From: Roseibacillus sp.
GTDB lineage: Bacteria > Verrucomicrobiota > Verrucomicrobiia > Verrucomicrobiales > Akkermansiaceae
Reading direction: 5' to 3'
NCBI GenBank assembly: GCA_002709395.1
Contig: PAQU01000075.1
Coordinates: 6,743-54,475 of the forward strand
Length of the DNA: 47,733 bases
Shown here: positions 8,631-16,783 of the stretch, piece by piece
Numbering within the stretch: the first letter of the stretch is position 1
Layout: each line of letters begins with the position of its first letter
The notes under the pieces: model-generated
What the model was told of the DNA's origin: nothing
The model's database searches: none
What the model saw: only the letters and a program-made list of their open reading frames with translations
Position numbers and translations under genes: made by a program

Positions 8631-9443
8631 TCAAGTTTGGGACTGGCCCTTGGCTGCCTTGATAAGGGGTCGGGTGAAAGCGCCTACCTTGTCCGCGACA
8701 TCCGGGTTTCCGGCATTGAGTTCGACCTGTTTGACGATGGCGGAGCCCACCACGATACCGTCCGAGACGGAGGCTACGAGAGCGGCTTGTTCCGGGGTGG
8801 AAATTCCGAATCCCACACAGACAGGAACATCAGTATGCTCTTTGATAAGCGCCACGTGCTCTCCAATCTGGGCGGAAGGACCGCCGTGGGCGCCGGTGAC
8901 CCCGGTACGGGAGAGCGCGTAAATGAACCCCCCGGCATTATTTGCAAGAAGGGCAATTCGTCCGGGAGGAGTAGTGGGGGCGATGAGGCGGATCTGCTTG
9001 AGACCTGCATCACTGGCCATCTCGCAATTCAGGGCCGCCTCATCGGGGGGAAGATCAAGGAGGAGAATACCGTCGGCACCAGCCTCGGCGGCATCGCGAT
9101 GGTATGAATCATAGCCGTAGGCATAGACAGGGTTGAGATAGGTAAAGAGGACGATCGGCACCTGGTGAGAACTCCGGAAGCGCCGGATAAGCTCAAACAC
9201 CTGTGCGGTATCACTTCCAGCTGAGAGGGCCCGGGCAGCAGCGGCCTGGTTCACGATGCCGTCGGCCAGGGGGTCGGAAAAGGGAACTCCCAGTTCGATG
9301 ATATCCGCTCCGGCCTCTGCAAGAGCGACCAGGATTTCAAGGGAGCGCTCCAGGTCGGGATCGCCAGCGCTCACATAAGCGACGAAGGCTTTTTCGCCCT
9401 GATTCCTGAGATTCTCGAAGGTGGCGTCGATGCGGTTGCTCAT
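8631..9443 (-). CDS. trpA: Tryptophan synthase alpha subunit
   Basis: TrpA cleaves indole-3-glycerol phosphate to indole, which is channelled to TrpB. The catalytic Glu and Asp lie in DIIELGVPFSDPLADG. The FTYLNPVYAYG strand, the GILLLDLPPDEA segment, and the phosphate-binding loop around VGFGISTPEQ and IVVGSAIVKQ are also present. Its 270 residues match the family. It is the first gene of the minus-strand biosynthetic run. trpB, normally adjacent, is not in the window, so the trp genes are dispersed in this genome. Confidence 0.97.
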   Translation of the reverse strand: MSNRIDATFENLRNQGEKAFVAYVSAGDPDLERSLEILVALAEAGADIIELGVPFSDPLADGIVNQAAAARALSAGSDTAQVFELIRRFRSSHQVPIVLFTYLNPVYAYGYDSYHRDAAEAGADGILLLDLPPDEAALNCEMASDAGLKQIRLIAPTTPPGRIALLANNAGGFIYALSRTGVTGAHGGPSAQIGEHVALIKEHTDVPVCVGFGISTPEQAALVASVSDGIVVGSAIVKQVELNAGNPDVADKVGAFTRPLIKAAKGQSQT

Positions 9444-9650
9444 GCCGACCGAGAAATAGGCGAGAGAGGGTCCGGAGGAAAGGACGATTGACGAACGAGG
9501 TGAGATCTTAGTGGCTCATTCCAGCGGCCATGAGCGTGGCCTACCCGGTGGATGGAGGTGAGGTTCTGGTGGTTAATGAATGAGAAACCGTGATCCTTGA
9601 GGCGAGTTTTGACTGGTTTTTGGGTGGGAAGAGGCTACCTAACACGTGAC

Positions 9651-9836
9651 ATGAAATGCCTTAGTCTGCTGGTTGCCATCCTAGCCTTTCTTCTGGGTGC
9701 CTGTGAACGCCATAACTGGGAAGATGTGGACGAGGATGGAGATGGCACCATTGACCAGAATGAAAAGGGGACCAAGCGCCTCTACAAGGAGCACGAGAAG
9801 CACAAGGGCGGGGACAAGGACGGAGAGAAGCACTAG
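9651..9836 (+). CDS. Mini-lipoprotein with a single EF-hand-like loop
   Basis: The track starts at a TTG, but the ATG at 9651 opens directly into a lipoprotein signal (MKCLSLLVAILAFLLGAC), giving 61 residues with lipidation expected on Cys18. The mature part contains DEDGDGTIDQNE, which matches the canonical 12-residue EF-hand calcium loop at positions 1, 3, 5, 6, 8 and 12. The rest is a charged Lys/His/Glu tail ending HKGGDKDGEKH. Small calcium-responsive envelope protein is inference; no family name can be given. Its last 4 nt overlap the convergent reductase gene. Confidence 0.65.
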   Translation: MKCLSLLVAILAFLLGACERHNWEDVDEDGDGTIDQNEKGTKRLYKEHEKHKGGDKDGEKH

Positions 9837-10492
9837 GCAGAAGTCTTCTTCCTCGTGTAGGAAAGAAAGCACTCGCCGTTATCGAGGGGCTCGAAGTGAG
9901 TCAGCTCGAATTCGAGGGAAGCTGGCAGATAATCCCCCAGAGGGCCGGTGATCGTCGGGGACTCTGCTCCTCCGAAAATGGTGTGCCCTGCCCAGGTAAG
10001 ATGAATTTCATCCAGGGCATCCAGCTCCACGAGAGCGCGGACCAGAGTTCCTCCGCCCTCGCAGAGCAGGGTTTCAACTTGGTGGTCGGCTGCAAGAAGT
10101 TCGAGAAATTCTGTAAGGGAGCATCGGTGCACGGCTGCTCCAACGGCCTCGTAGGAAGACGAGTCATAATTGTCAGGGGCGCTGGTGGCGAGGAGATGGA
10201 TGGCTCCGCCTGAGGTGTGGAAGACCCGGTGCCCGAGGTCGAAATCTCCCATGCGCGAGGCGATGCACCGTAGTGGTTGGTGGCTTGGCTTGAGCTCGGG
10301 GGGGATGGTCATGGACATGTTATCCGCTTCGAGGGTTCCCCGTCCGACCAGAAGAGCATCCGCCCGTTTGCGGATCTCCAGAAGGCGCTGGTGATCCTGC
10401 GCCGAGGTGAATTGCGAGGGATCCCGGTTGACGGTGGAAATCTTGCCATCGGCCGTGATGGCAAAGTTGATCAGGACGGTCGGACGTGTCAT
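9833..10492 (-). CDS. RibD C-terminal-type (pyrimidine/dihydrofolate) reductase
   Basis: A 219-residue NADPH-dependent reductase with the RibD_C fold, related to DHFR. Signatures are the N-terminal NFAITADGKIST, then RADALLVGRGTLEADN, and the C-terminal LLCEGGGTLVRALVE followed by GHTIFGG. In riboflavin synthesis this domain reduces the deaminated pyrimidine, but the N-terminal deaminase domain of bifunctional RibD is absent. It could be a separate riboflavin-pathway reductase or act on another substrate; no rib genes flank it. It is divergent from the glutaredoxin-like gene, with 114 bp between. Confidence 0.85.
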   Translation of the reverse strand: MTRPTVLINFAITADGKISTVNRDPSQFTSAQDHQRLLEIRKRADALLVGRGTLEADNMSMTIPPELKPSHQPLRCIASRMGDFDLGHRVFHTSGGAIHLLATSAPDNYDSSSYEAVGAAVHRCSLTEFLELLAADHQVETLLCEGGGTLVRALVELDALDEIHLTWAGHTIFGGAESPTITGPLGDYLPASLEFELTHFEPLDNGECFLSYTRKKTSA

Positions 10493-10563
10493 GCCGCTTT
10501 TTCTTTGGGGAGAATGCCGCAGATCGGATCAGGGTGAGAGAGGAAATTCAGGGAAAATGCGGT

Positions 10564-10591
10564 TTGAGACGAGACAAACTGAGGGTAGACT
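10564..10591 (+). promoter_or_regulatory. Candidate sigma70-type promoter for the glutaredoxin-like gene
   Basis: TTGAGA (5 of 6 to the -35 consensus) is separated by 16 bp from TAGACT (4 of 6 to the -10 consensus), about 15 nt before the downstream ATG. Assignment is by motif only. Confidence 0.35.
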
Positions 10592-10606
10592 CGGCCTCGT
10601 AAAGCT

Positions 10607-10999
10607 ATGAGTGAATCAGAATCCACTTCTCCCAAAATCACCTGTTACCTGAAAACCTACTGTGGGTGGAGCGAGGGAGTTCGCGCCATCATGCGGAAGT
10701 ATGAACTGGATTACGAGGAGAAGGACATCATTGCCAACCCAGCTTTTCGTTGGGAAATGGAACAGAAGAGTGGGCAGCCGCTTTCTCCCTGCGTGGAAAT
10801 CAATGGTAACATGTTGCCTGACGTGAGCGGAGAGGAAGTAGAGGCCTGGATGGTTGAGAAGGGACTGGTTGCGGTTAGTGAAGCGGAACCGGATGCCCCG
10901 ATTGATTCATCGTGCTCTCCCGAGCAGCATGAGGCTCAGGCGCGGGCTGAAGCTGAAGGGCAGGAAGGGGCTTCCGGGAAGATTGTCTTCCTGGACTAG
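10607..10999 (+). CDS. Glutaredoxin-like protein (CxxS) with C-terminal tail
   Basis: Residues about 9-85 form a glutaredoxin/thioredoxin-like domain. The strand ITCYLKTYCGWSEGVRAIM has a C-G-W-S active site, so a monothiol (CxxS) arrangement. LSPCVEINGNMLPDVSGEEV corresponds to the usual cis-proline and GSH-site region. The cis-Pro motif (normally T-V-P) is replaced by LSPC, which adds another cysteine. After residue 90 comes an Ala/Glu-rich tail of about 40 residues, ending GKIVFLD and carrying one further Cys. Thiol-disulfide exchange or Fe-S handling are possible roles. It converges with the DAHP synthase gene, 13 bp apart. Confidence 0.72.
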   Translation: MSESESTSPKITCYLKTYCGWSEGVRAIMRKYELDYEEKDIIANPAFRWEMEQKSGQPLSPCVEINGNMLPDVSGEEVEAWMVEKGLVAVSEAEPDAPIDSSCSPEQHEAQARAEAEGQEGASGKIVFLD

Positions 11000-11012
11000 G
11001 TTTCGCCTGCGG

Positions 11013-12116
11013 CTATCCGCGTCGCTTCCGGACGGCCTGGGCAAAGGCCTCCAGTACCTCCTCGGTGGTCTGCCACGAGATACACGCATCCGTCACGGAC
11101 TGGCCGTAGACCAGCGTCGCGGGGTCGTTTCCGAGTTTCTGGTTTCCCTCCACGAGGTTGGATTCAACCATGACGGCCGCCAGAGCCCGGCATCCTCCGG
11201 AGATTTGCTTACATAGATCGCGAGCGACCTCGGGCTGCCTTCGGTAATCCTTGCGGGAATTTCCATGAGAGCAATCGACCATGAGAAAGGGAGCGAGCCC
11301 GGCTTCCTCCAGTTGCGACTCCACCTGGGAGATGCTTGCAGGGTCGTAATTAGGGCCTTCTGTCCCACCTCTCAGGATCATGTGGCAGGCTTTGTTGCCG
11401 GCGGTGGTCACGATGGCGGAAACGCCCTGCTTGGTGACGGAGAGGAAATGGTGCGATTCGCGGGCTGCTCCAATGGCATCGAGAGCGATCTGGTTCGAGC
11501 CCCCGGTTCCATTCTTGAACCCCACCGGCATGGAAAGTCCCGAGGCGAGCTCACGATGGATCTGTGATTCGGTAGTACGGGCGCCAATGGCTCCCCAGGC
11601 GATCAGGTCTGCGATATACTGGGGCGAGATTGTATCGAGAAATTCCGTTCCGGCCGGAACACCCAGGGAGGCCAGTTCAAGAAGGAGTTCGCGGGCAATG
11701 CGCAAGCCGCGGTTGATATCAAAGGAGTTGTCGAGGTGAGGATCGTTGATAAGGCCTTTCCATCCCACGGTGGTCCGAGGTTTTTCAAAGTAGACCCGCA
11801 TGACGATCTGCAGATCTTCCGAGAAGCGGTCAATGAGTGGTTTCAGCCTGGATCCATATTCCAGAGCTGCGGAGGGATCGTGAATGGAACAGGGTCCGAT
11901 TACGACCAGAAGGCGATCATCCCTGCCTCCGAGGATTGCTTCCGCCTGTGTGCGGGCATCGTGAACGAGATTGGCGGCCTCGCTGGTGATGGGGAGGTAG
12001 TAAGAGAGGACCGCCGGGGAGATCAGCGGGTCAATTCCCCCAATGCGGAGATCGTCTGTTGCGTGGGTCGGCACGGGGGGGAAGGTGGTGGTACTGGTGT
12101 TGGGATGCAAGGGCAT
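11013..12116 (-). CDS. aroG: 3-deoxy-7-phosphoheptulonate (DAHP) synthase, class I
   Basis: It condenses PEP and erythrose-4-phosphate, the entry step of the shikimate pathway. The 367-residue protein matches the AroF/AroG/AroH type. LLVVIGPCSIHDP carries the metal-binding Cys, MRVYFEKPRTTVGWKGLINDP is the classic PEP/E4P-binding stretch, and GARTTESQIHRELASGLS, VGFKNGTGG and VDCSHGNSRKDY complete the site. The N-terminal extension of about 25 residues beyond the core suggests the usual feedback-regulated subgroup, but which amino acid inhibits it cannot be read. It is divergent from the LOG-family gene with 84 bp between. The symbol is generic for the family. Confidence 0.93.
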   Translation of the reverse strand: MPLHPNTSTTTFPPVPTHATDDLRIGGIDPLISPAVLSYYLPITSEAANLVHDARTQAEAILGGRDDRLLVVIGPCSIHDPSAALEYGSRLKPLIDRFSEDLQIVMRVYFEKPRTTVGWKGLINDPHLDNSFDINRGLRIARELLLELASLGVPAGTEFLDTISPQYIADLIAWGAIGARTTESQIHRELASGLSMPVGFKNGTGGSNQIALDAIGAARESHHFLSVTKQGVSAIVTTAGNKACHMILRGGTEGPNYDPASISQVESQLEEAGLAPFLMVDCSHGNSRKDYRRQPEVARDLCKQISGGCRALAAVMVESNLVEGNQKLGNDPATLVYGQSVTDACISWQTTEEVLEAFAQAVRKRRG

Positions 12117-12200
12117 TTACATTCCGCTTGAAGTGAAGGGGGAGGAGACTGGAGTGGGATTTAAGTTTGGGAATCGGGCATTTGGATCTACCTTTCCACC

Positions 12201-13325
12201 ATGAGTCAGCATGTGCAACCAGGGAAAGCGTCCCAGGACCGGGATTTTACCGGGGGCATGATTCCTCCAACTTCTTCCTCCTATGTCGGGTCGACTGGAG
12301 AGAGTGACCTGGATGGCCGGATCAGGGAACTCGTAGAGAGCGTGTCCGAGGTGCCGAATTATTTTCTCCTGGAGGAGATGATGATTACGGCCGTGCGAAT
12401 TGCGCGTGGCGGAGCAGTGACGGAAGGTGACTTCAAGCTCATGAACCGTGCCCTCAAGGAGATGCGGGAGGCCAACGAGGTATTCCATCCTTATCGTAAT
12501 CATCGCAAGGTCACCGTTTTTGGATCGGCCCGGACGCGACCGGACGAACCGGCCTACGAGACTGCGGTGGAGTTCTCACGCCGGATGTGGGAGGAGGGGT
12601 TCATGACGATTACCGGGGCTGGTCCCGGTATCATGGCGGCAGGCAATGAGGGTGCGGGTCGGGAGAATAGCTTCGGCCTTGATATTGCCCTGCCCTTCGA
12701 GGCCTCTGCCAATGAGTTTATTTCCGGGGATCCCAAGTTGATCAGCTTCAACTACTTCTTCACCCGCAAGCTGTCCTTCGTGAAGGAGGCGGATGCTGCG
12801 GTAGGCCTTCCGGGCGGGTTTGGCACCATGGACGAGATCTTTGAGGCCCTCACCCTGATTCAGACCGGGAAGGCCTCCATCTATCCGATTGTCCTCCTTG
12901 ATGCGAAGGGGGGGACCTATTGGAAATTCTGGAAGCAGTTTGTCGACGAGCACCTGGCCCGGCTGGGTATGATTTCTGAGAGCGACTTCCACCTTTTCCG
13001 GGTCACCGATGACGTTGAGGAAGCAGTGGAAGAGATACTCAGGTTTTATCGAGTCTTCCATTCCTACCGGTATGTCGGTGACAAGATTGTGCTGCGCCTG
13101 AATGCTCCGCTTACCGACAATGCCCTGGCTGCGGTTGAGGAAGAGTTCTCGGATATTCTCAAGTCTGGCAGAATGATTCAGGGGGAAGCTCTGGAAGAAG
13201 AGGCTGACGAAAAGGAACTCTCGGGATTGGTCCGATTGGTGTTCCGTCATCGCCGGAGGGATTTTGGTCGCCTTCGGCAACTAATTGATGCGGTTAATGC
13301 CGCGGAGGTGATAGAGCAGAAGTGA
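12201..13325 (+). CDS. LOG family (TIGR00730-type) nucleotide 5'-monophosphate nucleosidase
   Basis: The 374-residue protein has a Rossmann-like LOG domain (residues about 100-290) with the signature PGGFGTMDEIFE, preceded by VTVFGSARTRPDE and ITGAGPGIMAAGNEGAG. Members were long misannotated as lysine decarboxylases. Characterised homologues release the free base from nucleoside 5'-monophosphates (cytokinin activation in plants, PpnN in E. coli). It has about 95 extra N-terminal residues, partly helical, and an 80-residue C-terminal extension, so it is not the short plant-type form. It is followed 10 bp later by tlyA in what looks like a two-gene operon. Confidence 0.87.
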   Translation: MSQHVQPGKASQDRDFTGGMIPPTSSSYVGSTGESDLDGRIRELVESVSEVPNYFLLEEMMITAVRIARGGAVTEGDFKLMNRALKEMREANEVFHPYRNHRKVTVFGSARTRPDEPAYETAVEFSRRMWEEGFMTITGAGPGIMAAGNEGAGRENSFGLDIALPFEASANEFISGDPKLISFNYFFTRKLSFVKEADAAVGLPGGFGTMDEIFEALTLIQTGKASIYPIVLLDAKGGTYWKFWKQFVDEHLARLGMISESDFHLFRVTDDVEEAVEEILRFYRVFHSYRYVGDKIVLRLNAPLTDNALAAVEEEFSDILKSGRMIQGEALEEEADEKELSGLVRLVFRHRRRDFGRLRQLIDAVNAAEVIEQK

Positions 13326-13335
13326 GGGGATCGTG

Positions 13336-14100
13336 ATGGCAGCGGGGGAACGTGCTGATTTTCTTCTAGTCGCGCAGGGTCTTTGTGATTCGCGCGAACA
13401 GGCCAAGCGCCTCATCATGGCGGGGGAGGTCATGTGTGGAACGGAAAGGGTCGCGAAGCCCTCGACCGCGCTTCCTTCGGATGCCGTGCTCACTGTTCTG
13501 CAACGGCCCCGTTATGTCGGGCGGGGAGGGCTCAAGATGGAAGGAGCGTTGAAAAGTTTCGGAATCGTTCCTGCTGGATGGGTCTGCCTGGACATTGGGG
13601 CTTCGACCGGGGGCTTCACGGATTGCCTCCTGCAACATGGTGCGGAGCGGGTACACGCGGTGGATGTCGGAACGAATCAGCTGGCATGGAAATTGAGAAA
13701 GGATCCAAGGGTGGTGGTAAAGGAGAAGTTTAATGCTCGGCATCTGGTGGAATCAGACCTCGGGGAACAGGTTGACCTGGTGGTAATGGACCTTTCCTTT
13801 ATTTCCCTGACAAAGGTTCTTCCAGCAGCAGTCAAGTTAGTGAAGGAGGAAGGGAATCTGGTCTGCCTCATCAAGCCGCAGTTCGAGCTCTCAAGGGAAG
13901 AGGTGGGCAGGGGAGGAATCGTGCGGGATCCTTCATTGCATCAAAAAGCGGTCAAAAAAATTCACGATTTTGTCCTCGAGGAATTGGAGTGGAAGTGGGT
14001 GGACGTCATCGAGTCACCGATAACCGGCACGGATGGGAACGTCGAATTCCTCGCTCGGTTGCGACAGGAAGACTCCCGGGCAGGACTGGAAAATGGCTGA
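13336..14100 (+). CDS. tlyA: TlyA-family rRNA 2'-O-methyltransferase
   Basis: The ATG at 13336 is chosen over the GTG at 13333 because GAGGGGA then has a 5-nt spacing. This gives 254 residues: an N-terminal S4 RNA-binding domain (RADFLLVAQGLCDSREQAK) and an FtsJ-like SAM methyltransferase. Landmarks are RYVGRGGLKMEGAL, the SAM loop CLDIGASTGGFTDCLLQ, and the catalytic lysine region IKPQFELSREEVGRGGIV. Characterised TlyA proteins methylate 16S C1409 and/or 23S C1920 and can set capreomycin sensitivity; haemolysin annotation is historical. It is 10 bp after the LOG gene and converges with the LarA-like gene. Confidence 0.93.
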   Translation: MAAGERADFLLVAQGLCDSREQAKRLIMAGEVMCGTERVAKPSTALPSDAVLTVLQRPRYVGRGGLKMEGALKSFGIVPAGWVCLDIGASTGGFTDCLLQHGAERVHAVDVGTNQLAWKLRKDPRVVVKEKFNARHLVESDLGEQVDLVVMDLSFISLTKVLPAAVKLVKEEGNLVCLIKPQFELSREEVGRGGIVRDPSLHQKAVKKIHDFVLEELEWKWVDVIESPITGTDGNVEFLARLRQEDSRAGLENG

Positions 14101-14124
14101 ACCGGTGAAGTGAGAGAGCTTCGC

Positions 14125-15393
14125 TTATTCAAGGCGACTCCTGGCGGCCCATAGTCCCATGGCAGGGTTCCCGATAAAGTAGAACCGTTCACCATCTGCG
14201 GTGGTATGCCATCCATCGCTGCGGCCCTCTGGCTCATACCGGGCCATCATTTCTGCGATATCAGCGTATTGGTAACCGACATCTTCTATCTGCTGGCGGG
14301 AGAGGTGACCGGGGCAGTAAGTCACCGTAAAGCGGCCTTCGGGAGACCCGTGAATAAGGTGGGCAGCAGCGCCGAGATTGCCACCCAGGTCCTCGTTTTC
14401 CTCCACGAAGCGAATGACCTCGGAGCTTGTACGGTAACCGTATTTCCGGATCATCCGGTCAATCTCCGGGTCCTCACCAAAGGTGCGAACCCCGGGGGCG
14501 AGGATAATGAGCTCGCCTCCGTCGGCGATGGCCATGCGGGTGCGGTAGATTCCCTTGTTGCCGATCCAGGTGCTGTGGAATTCATCGGGATCCATCATGA
14601 CAACAACCTTGTCGAGTTCCTCATCGAGATGATTGAAGTTGACCTTCACCGCGAGTTCAGCAGCACATTCGAAGGCTTCCCGGTCGCCAACGAAGAGACC
14701 GCGGGTGACAAGCTTTCCATTGTCGTCTGCCCCGATGACGGTCTGGGCGTAGAGGATGGGAAGATGTTCGCAGAAGGTGTCCTCGGCGTAATTAAGGATT
14801 TTTCGCAGGCAGGTGTTGATTCGCCCCATCATGCGTTCTGTTCCATAGACCGATCCAATATAGTGGCTTTCGTTGATTCCTGCTTCCCCGCCCGTCCCGA
14901 CGAAGAGGTTCTTGTTTCCGTTTGCAACCCCGATGACTTCGTGGGGCACGGCCTGGCCGATGGAAAGGATGAGGTCGTGGCCTCCTTTCCAGACAAGGTT
15001 ATTCAGCTGGGCTGGCCACGGACGTTTCCAGACTCCCTCGGTGGCCTCGGAAACGAATTCAGCGGGAACCTCCCCGATGGTGATCACATCTTCACGCCAG
15101 CGGTGGGGCCGGATAAGATCGCGTGGGATGGTCGGATACATCCGGTCGATCTGCTCGTCGCTCATCGGAAAGTGGGTTCCAAGGGCAGGAAGGACGTCAG
15201 CCAGTCGATCGCCGAAGTAGTCCGCCGCGGCACAGGCGAGCGGACCAGCCTTGCTGTAGAAACGTGAAAAGTCCGGAGGAACCAGCAGGACCCTGTTCCG
15301 GTTACCCAGTTTGGTGAGAGCGGAAGTGAGCCCCGCAGCCAGGTCCTCGTCACTGAGGATGGTGGTGGGAGACCCTTTGGAAAAAAGGAGCAC
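14125..15393 (-). CDS. LarA-family (DUF2088) nickel-pincer-type racemase/epimerase
   Basis: A 422-residue protein with a GTG start. It has the LarA N-terminal arginine motif (PPDFSRFYSKAG), ALGTHFPMSDEQ, and the central cofactor segment. There, PHEVIGVANGNK places a His and a Lys ten residues apart, and INESHYIG places a second His sixteen residues on, the same spacings as His174, Lys184 and His200 of lactate racemase. Those residues bind and use the nickel-pincer nucleotide, so it is likely an active 2-hydroxyacid racemase or epimerase; the substrate is unknown. The cofactor genes larB, larC and larE are not nearby. It is divergent from nuoB across a CRP-like palindrome. Confidence 0.83.
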   Translation of the reverse strand: MLLFSKGSPTTILSDEDLAAGLTSALTKLGNRNRVLLVPPDFSRFYSKAGPLACAAADYFGDRLADVLPALGTHFPMSDEQIDRMYPTIPRDLIRPHRWREDVITIGEVPAEFVSEATEGVWKRPWPAQLNNLVWKGGHDLILSIGQAVPHEVIGVANGNKNLFVGTGGEAGINESHYIGSVYGTERMMGRINTCLRKILNYAEDTFCEHLPILYAQTVIGADDNGKLVTRGLFVGDREAFECAAELAVKVNFNHLDEELDKVVVMMDPDEFHSTWIGNKGIYRTRMAIADGGELIILAPGVRTFGEDPEIDRMIRKYGYRTSSEVIRFVEENEDLGGNLGAAAHLIHGSPEGRFTVTYCPGHLSRQQIEDVGYQYADIAEMMARYEPEGRSDGWHTTADGERFYFIGNPAMGLWAARSRLE

Positions 15394-15454
15394 GCGGTCT
15401 TTTAACTGTGGAGGTTCCCAAAATCGAGCGCTTCCCGCAGTTCAGGAGGTGACT

Positions 15455-15472
15455 TTGTGAAAAATTTCACAA
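15455..15472. promoter_or_regulatory. Perfect CRP/FNR-type palindrome in the larA-like / nuoB divergent region
   Basis: TTGTGAAAAATTTCACAA is an 8-2-8 perfect inverted repeat containing TGTGA-N6-TCACA, the recognition pattern of many CRP/FNR-superfamily regulators. It is centred about 51 nt upstream of the nuoB start and about 70 nt from the divergent LarA-like start. The palindrome is seen; the regulator is inferred. Confidence 0.55.
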
Positions 15473-15479
15473 GCTGGTC

Positions 15480-15507
15480 TTGAGTAGGCCGAAAGGGAGG
15501 GTATTCT
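15480..15507 (+). promoter_or_regulatory. Candidate nuoB promoter
   Basis: TTGAGT and TATTCT (each 4 of 6 to consensus) are separated by 16 bp. A transcript starting 6-7 nt downstream would begin nearly at the nuoB TTG, so nuoB would be leaderless or nearly so. A GGGAGGG lies 13 nt before the TTG, too far for a normal ribosome-binding site. Motif evidence only. Confidence 0.33.
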
Positions 15508-15514
15508 CTCCGTA

Positions 15515-16057
15515 TTGAGCGCTGGAACTGCTGATACGACGCTGTCGCATGCTGCCTATGACTCCAAGGTCGAAGGCAACATCATCTTCACGCGTCTGGA
15601 TGCCGCAATCAACTGGATGCGGAAGAATTCCCTTTGGCCCATGCCGATGGGCCTCGCTTGCTGTGCGATCGAATTGATGGCTACCGGGGCAGCACGCTTC
15701 GACATTTCGCGATTTGGGGCGGAGGTCATGCGCTTCTCTCCCCGTCAGGCCGATGTGATGATCGTTTCCGGGACTGTGACTTACAAGATGGCGCTCGCAG
15801 TGCGCCGCATATGGGAACAGATGCCGGATCCCAAGTGGTGTATAGCGATGGGAGCCTGTGCCTCCAGTGGAGGAATGTATCGCAGCTATGCGGTCCTGCA
15901 GGGCATCGATAAGCTACTGCCTGTCGATGTCTATATCTCCGGGTGCCCGCCCAGACCTGAAGCCCTCCTTGAGGGGTTGATGAAGTTGCAGCGTATTATC
16001 GAAGGTGAGAAGCCGATTGAAGAGCAGATTGCCGGGATCCGGGAGGCTCAGGGATGA
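15515..16057 (+). CDS. nuoB: NADH-quinone oxidoreductase subunit B
   Basis: NuoB carries the N2 [4Fe-4S] cluster at the end of the complex I electron wire. All four cluster cysteines are visible: the adjacent pair in [18 protein letters not shown], one in [12 protein letters not shown], and one in [15 protein letters not shown]. The 180-residue length is typical. The start is a TTG; no in-frame ATG occurs before residue 35, which would cut into the conserved domain. The nuoC ATG overlaps its stop (ATGA). nuoA is not upstream, and a divergent unrelated gene is there instead. Confidence 0.96.
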   Translation: MSAGTADTTLSHAAYDSKVEGNIIFTRLDAAINWMRKNSLWPMPMGLACCAIELMATGAARFDISRFGAEVMRFSPRQADVMIVSGTVTYKMALAVRRIWEQMPDPKWCIAMGACASSGGMYRSYAVLQGIDKLLPVDVYISGCPPRPEALLEGLMKLQRIIEGEKPIEEQIAGIREAQG

Positions 16058-16659
16058 GTCGTGGCACTGAGAACGTTAGCGGCCAGGGAGCCGAGGCTGG
16101 TGCGGATGCGAGCAGGCTGCGCAAGGAGTTCGGGCGGACCAAGGTGCGGGAGATGCGTGAGTTCCGGGGTGAGCATACGGTGGTGGTAAAGCTTGGAGCC
16201 TTGCAGGAGGTTCTCTCGCATTGTCGTTTGGCTCTCAGGTATGACTTTCTTCTCGATATCAGCAGCGTGGACAACATGGGAGAGGACCCGCGCTTTGAGA
16301 TTGTTTATGAACTTGCTACCGTTGATGACCGGAAACATCTACGGATAAAGGCCCCGGTTGCAGAGGGAGAGGAAGTAGTGTCCGTGGTAGATCTCTGGAA
16401 GACGGCCAACTGGCATGAACGGGAAGTCTATGACATGATGGGTTTGCGTTTTACGGGACACCCCAACTTGAAGCGTATTCTGATGTGGGAGGGATATCCC
16501 TACCACCCCCTGCGTAAGGAGTTCCCCCTTGCCGGGAAACCCAGTGAGATGCCCGATGTCGCCTTCAGTGGGATAGCTCCTCTGGAGGGTGGCCCCTTCG
16601 TTACGAGTCCTGGTTCAGACCGGGTCAGTGGTGAGCCCCGGGCCAAGGGTGAAAGCTGA
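16054..16659 (+). CDS. nuoC: NADH-quinone oxidoreductase subunit C
   Basis: NuoC is a peripheral-arm subunit of complex I. The 201-residue protein contains the 30-kDa-subunit signature, [20 protein letters not shown] followed by the segment ending HPLRKEFPL, plus an early [11 protein letters not shown] strand. The C-terminal 30 residues are proline/glycine-rich and likely disordered. It is translationally coupled to nuoB by a 4-nt overlap. The next gene is a rhomboid protease, not nuoD, so the nuo genes are split into separate loci in this genome. Confidence 0.95.
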   Translation: MSRGTENVSGQGAEAGADASRLRKEFGRTKVREMREFRGEHTVVVKLGALQEVLSHCRLALRYDFLLDISSVDNMGEDPRFEIVYELATVDDRKHLRIKAPVAEGEEVVSVVDLWKTANWHEREVYDMMGLRFTGHPNLKRILMWEGYPYHPLRKEFPLAGKPSEMPDVAFSGIAPLEGGPFVTSPGSDRVSGEPRAKGES

Positions 16660-16783
16660 GACGACGGCCGTCTTGGTAATCCGGCCCCGGAGGGATGCCA
16701 GGGAGCCCTACCTTTGATGAATACAGCATGGCACCTGCTGCGAGGATGAATCCAGAACCCTTCCGAGGAATCAATTTCTCGTC

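Noticed and set aside
14206-15267. 353-codon plus-strand ORF
   Set aside because: It is antisense to the LarA-like gene, whose frame has conserved cofactor residues. The antisense translation matches nothing recognisable.
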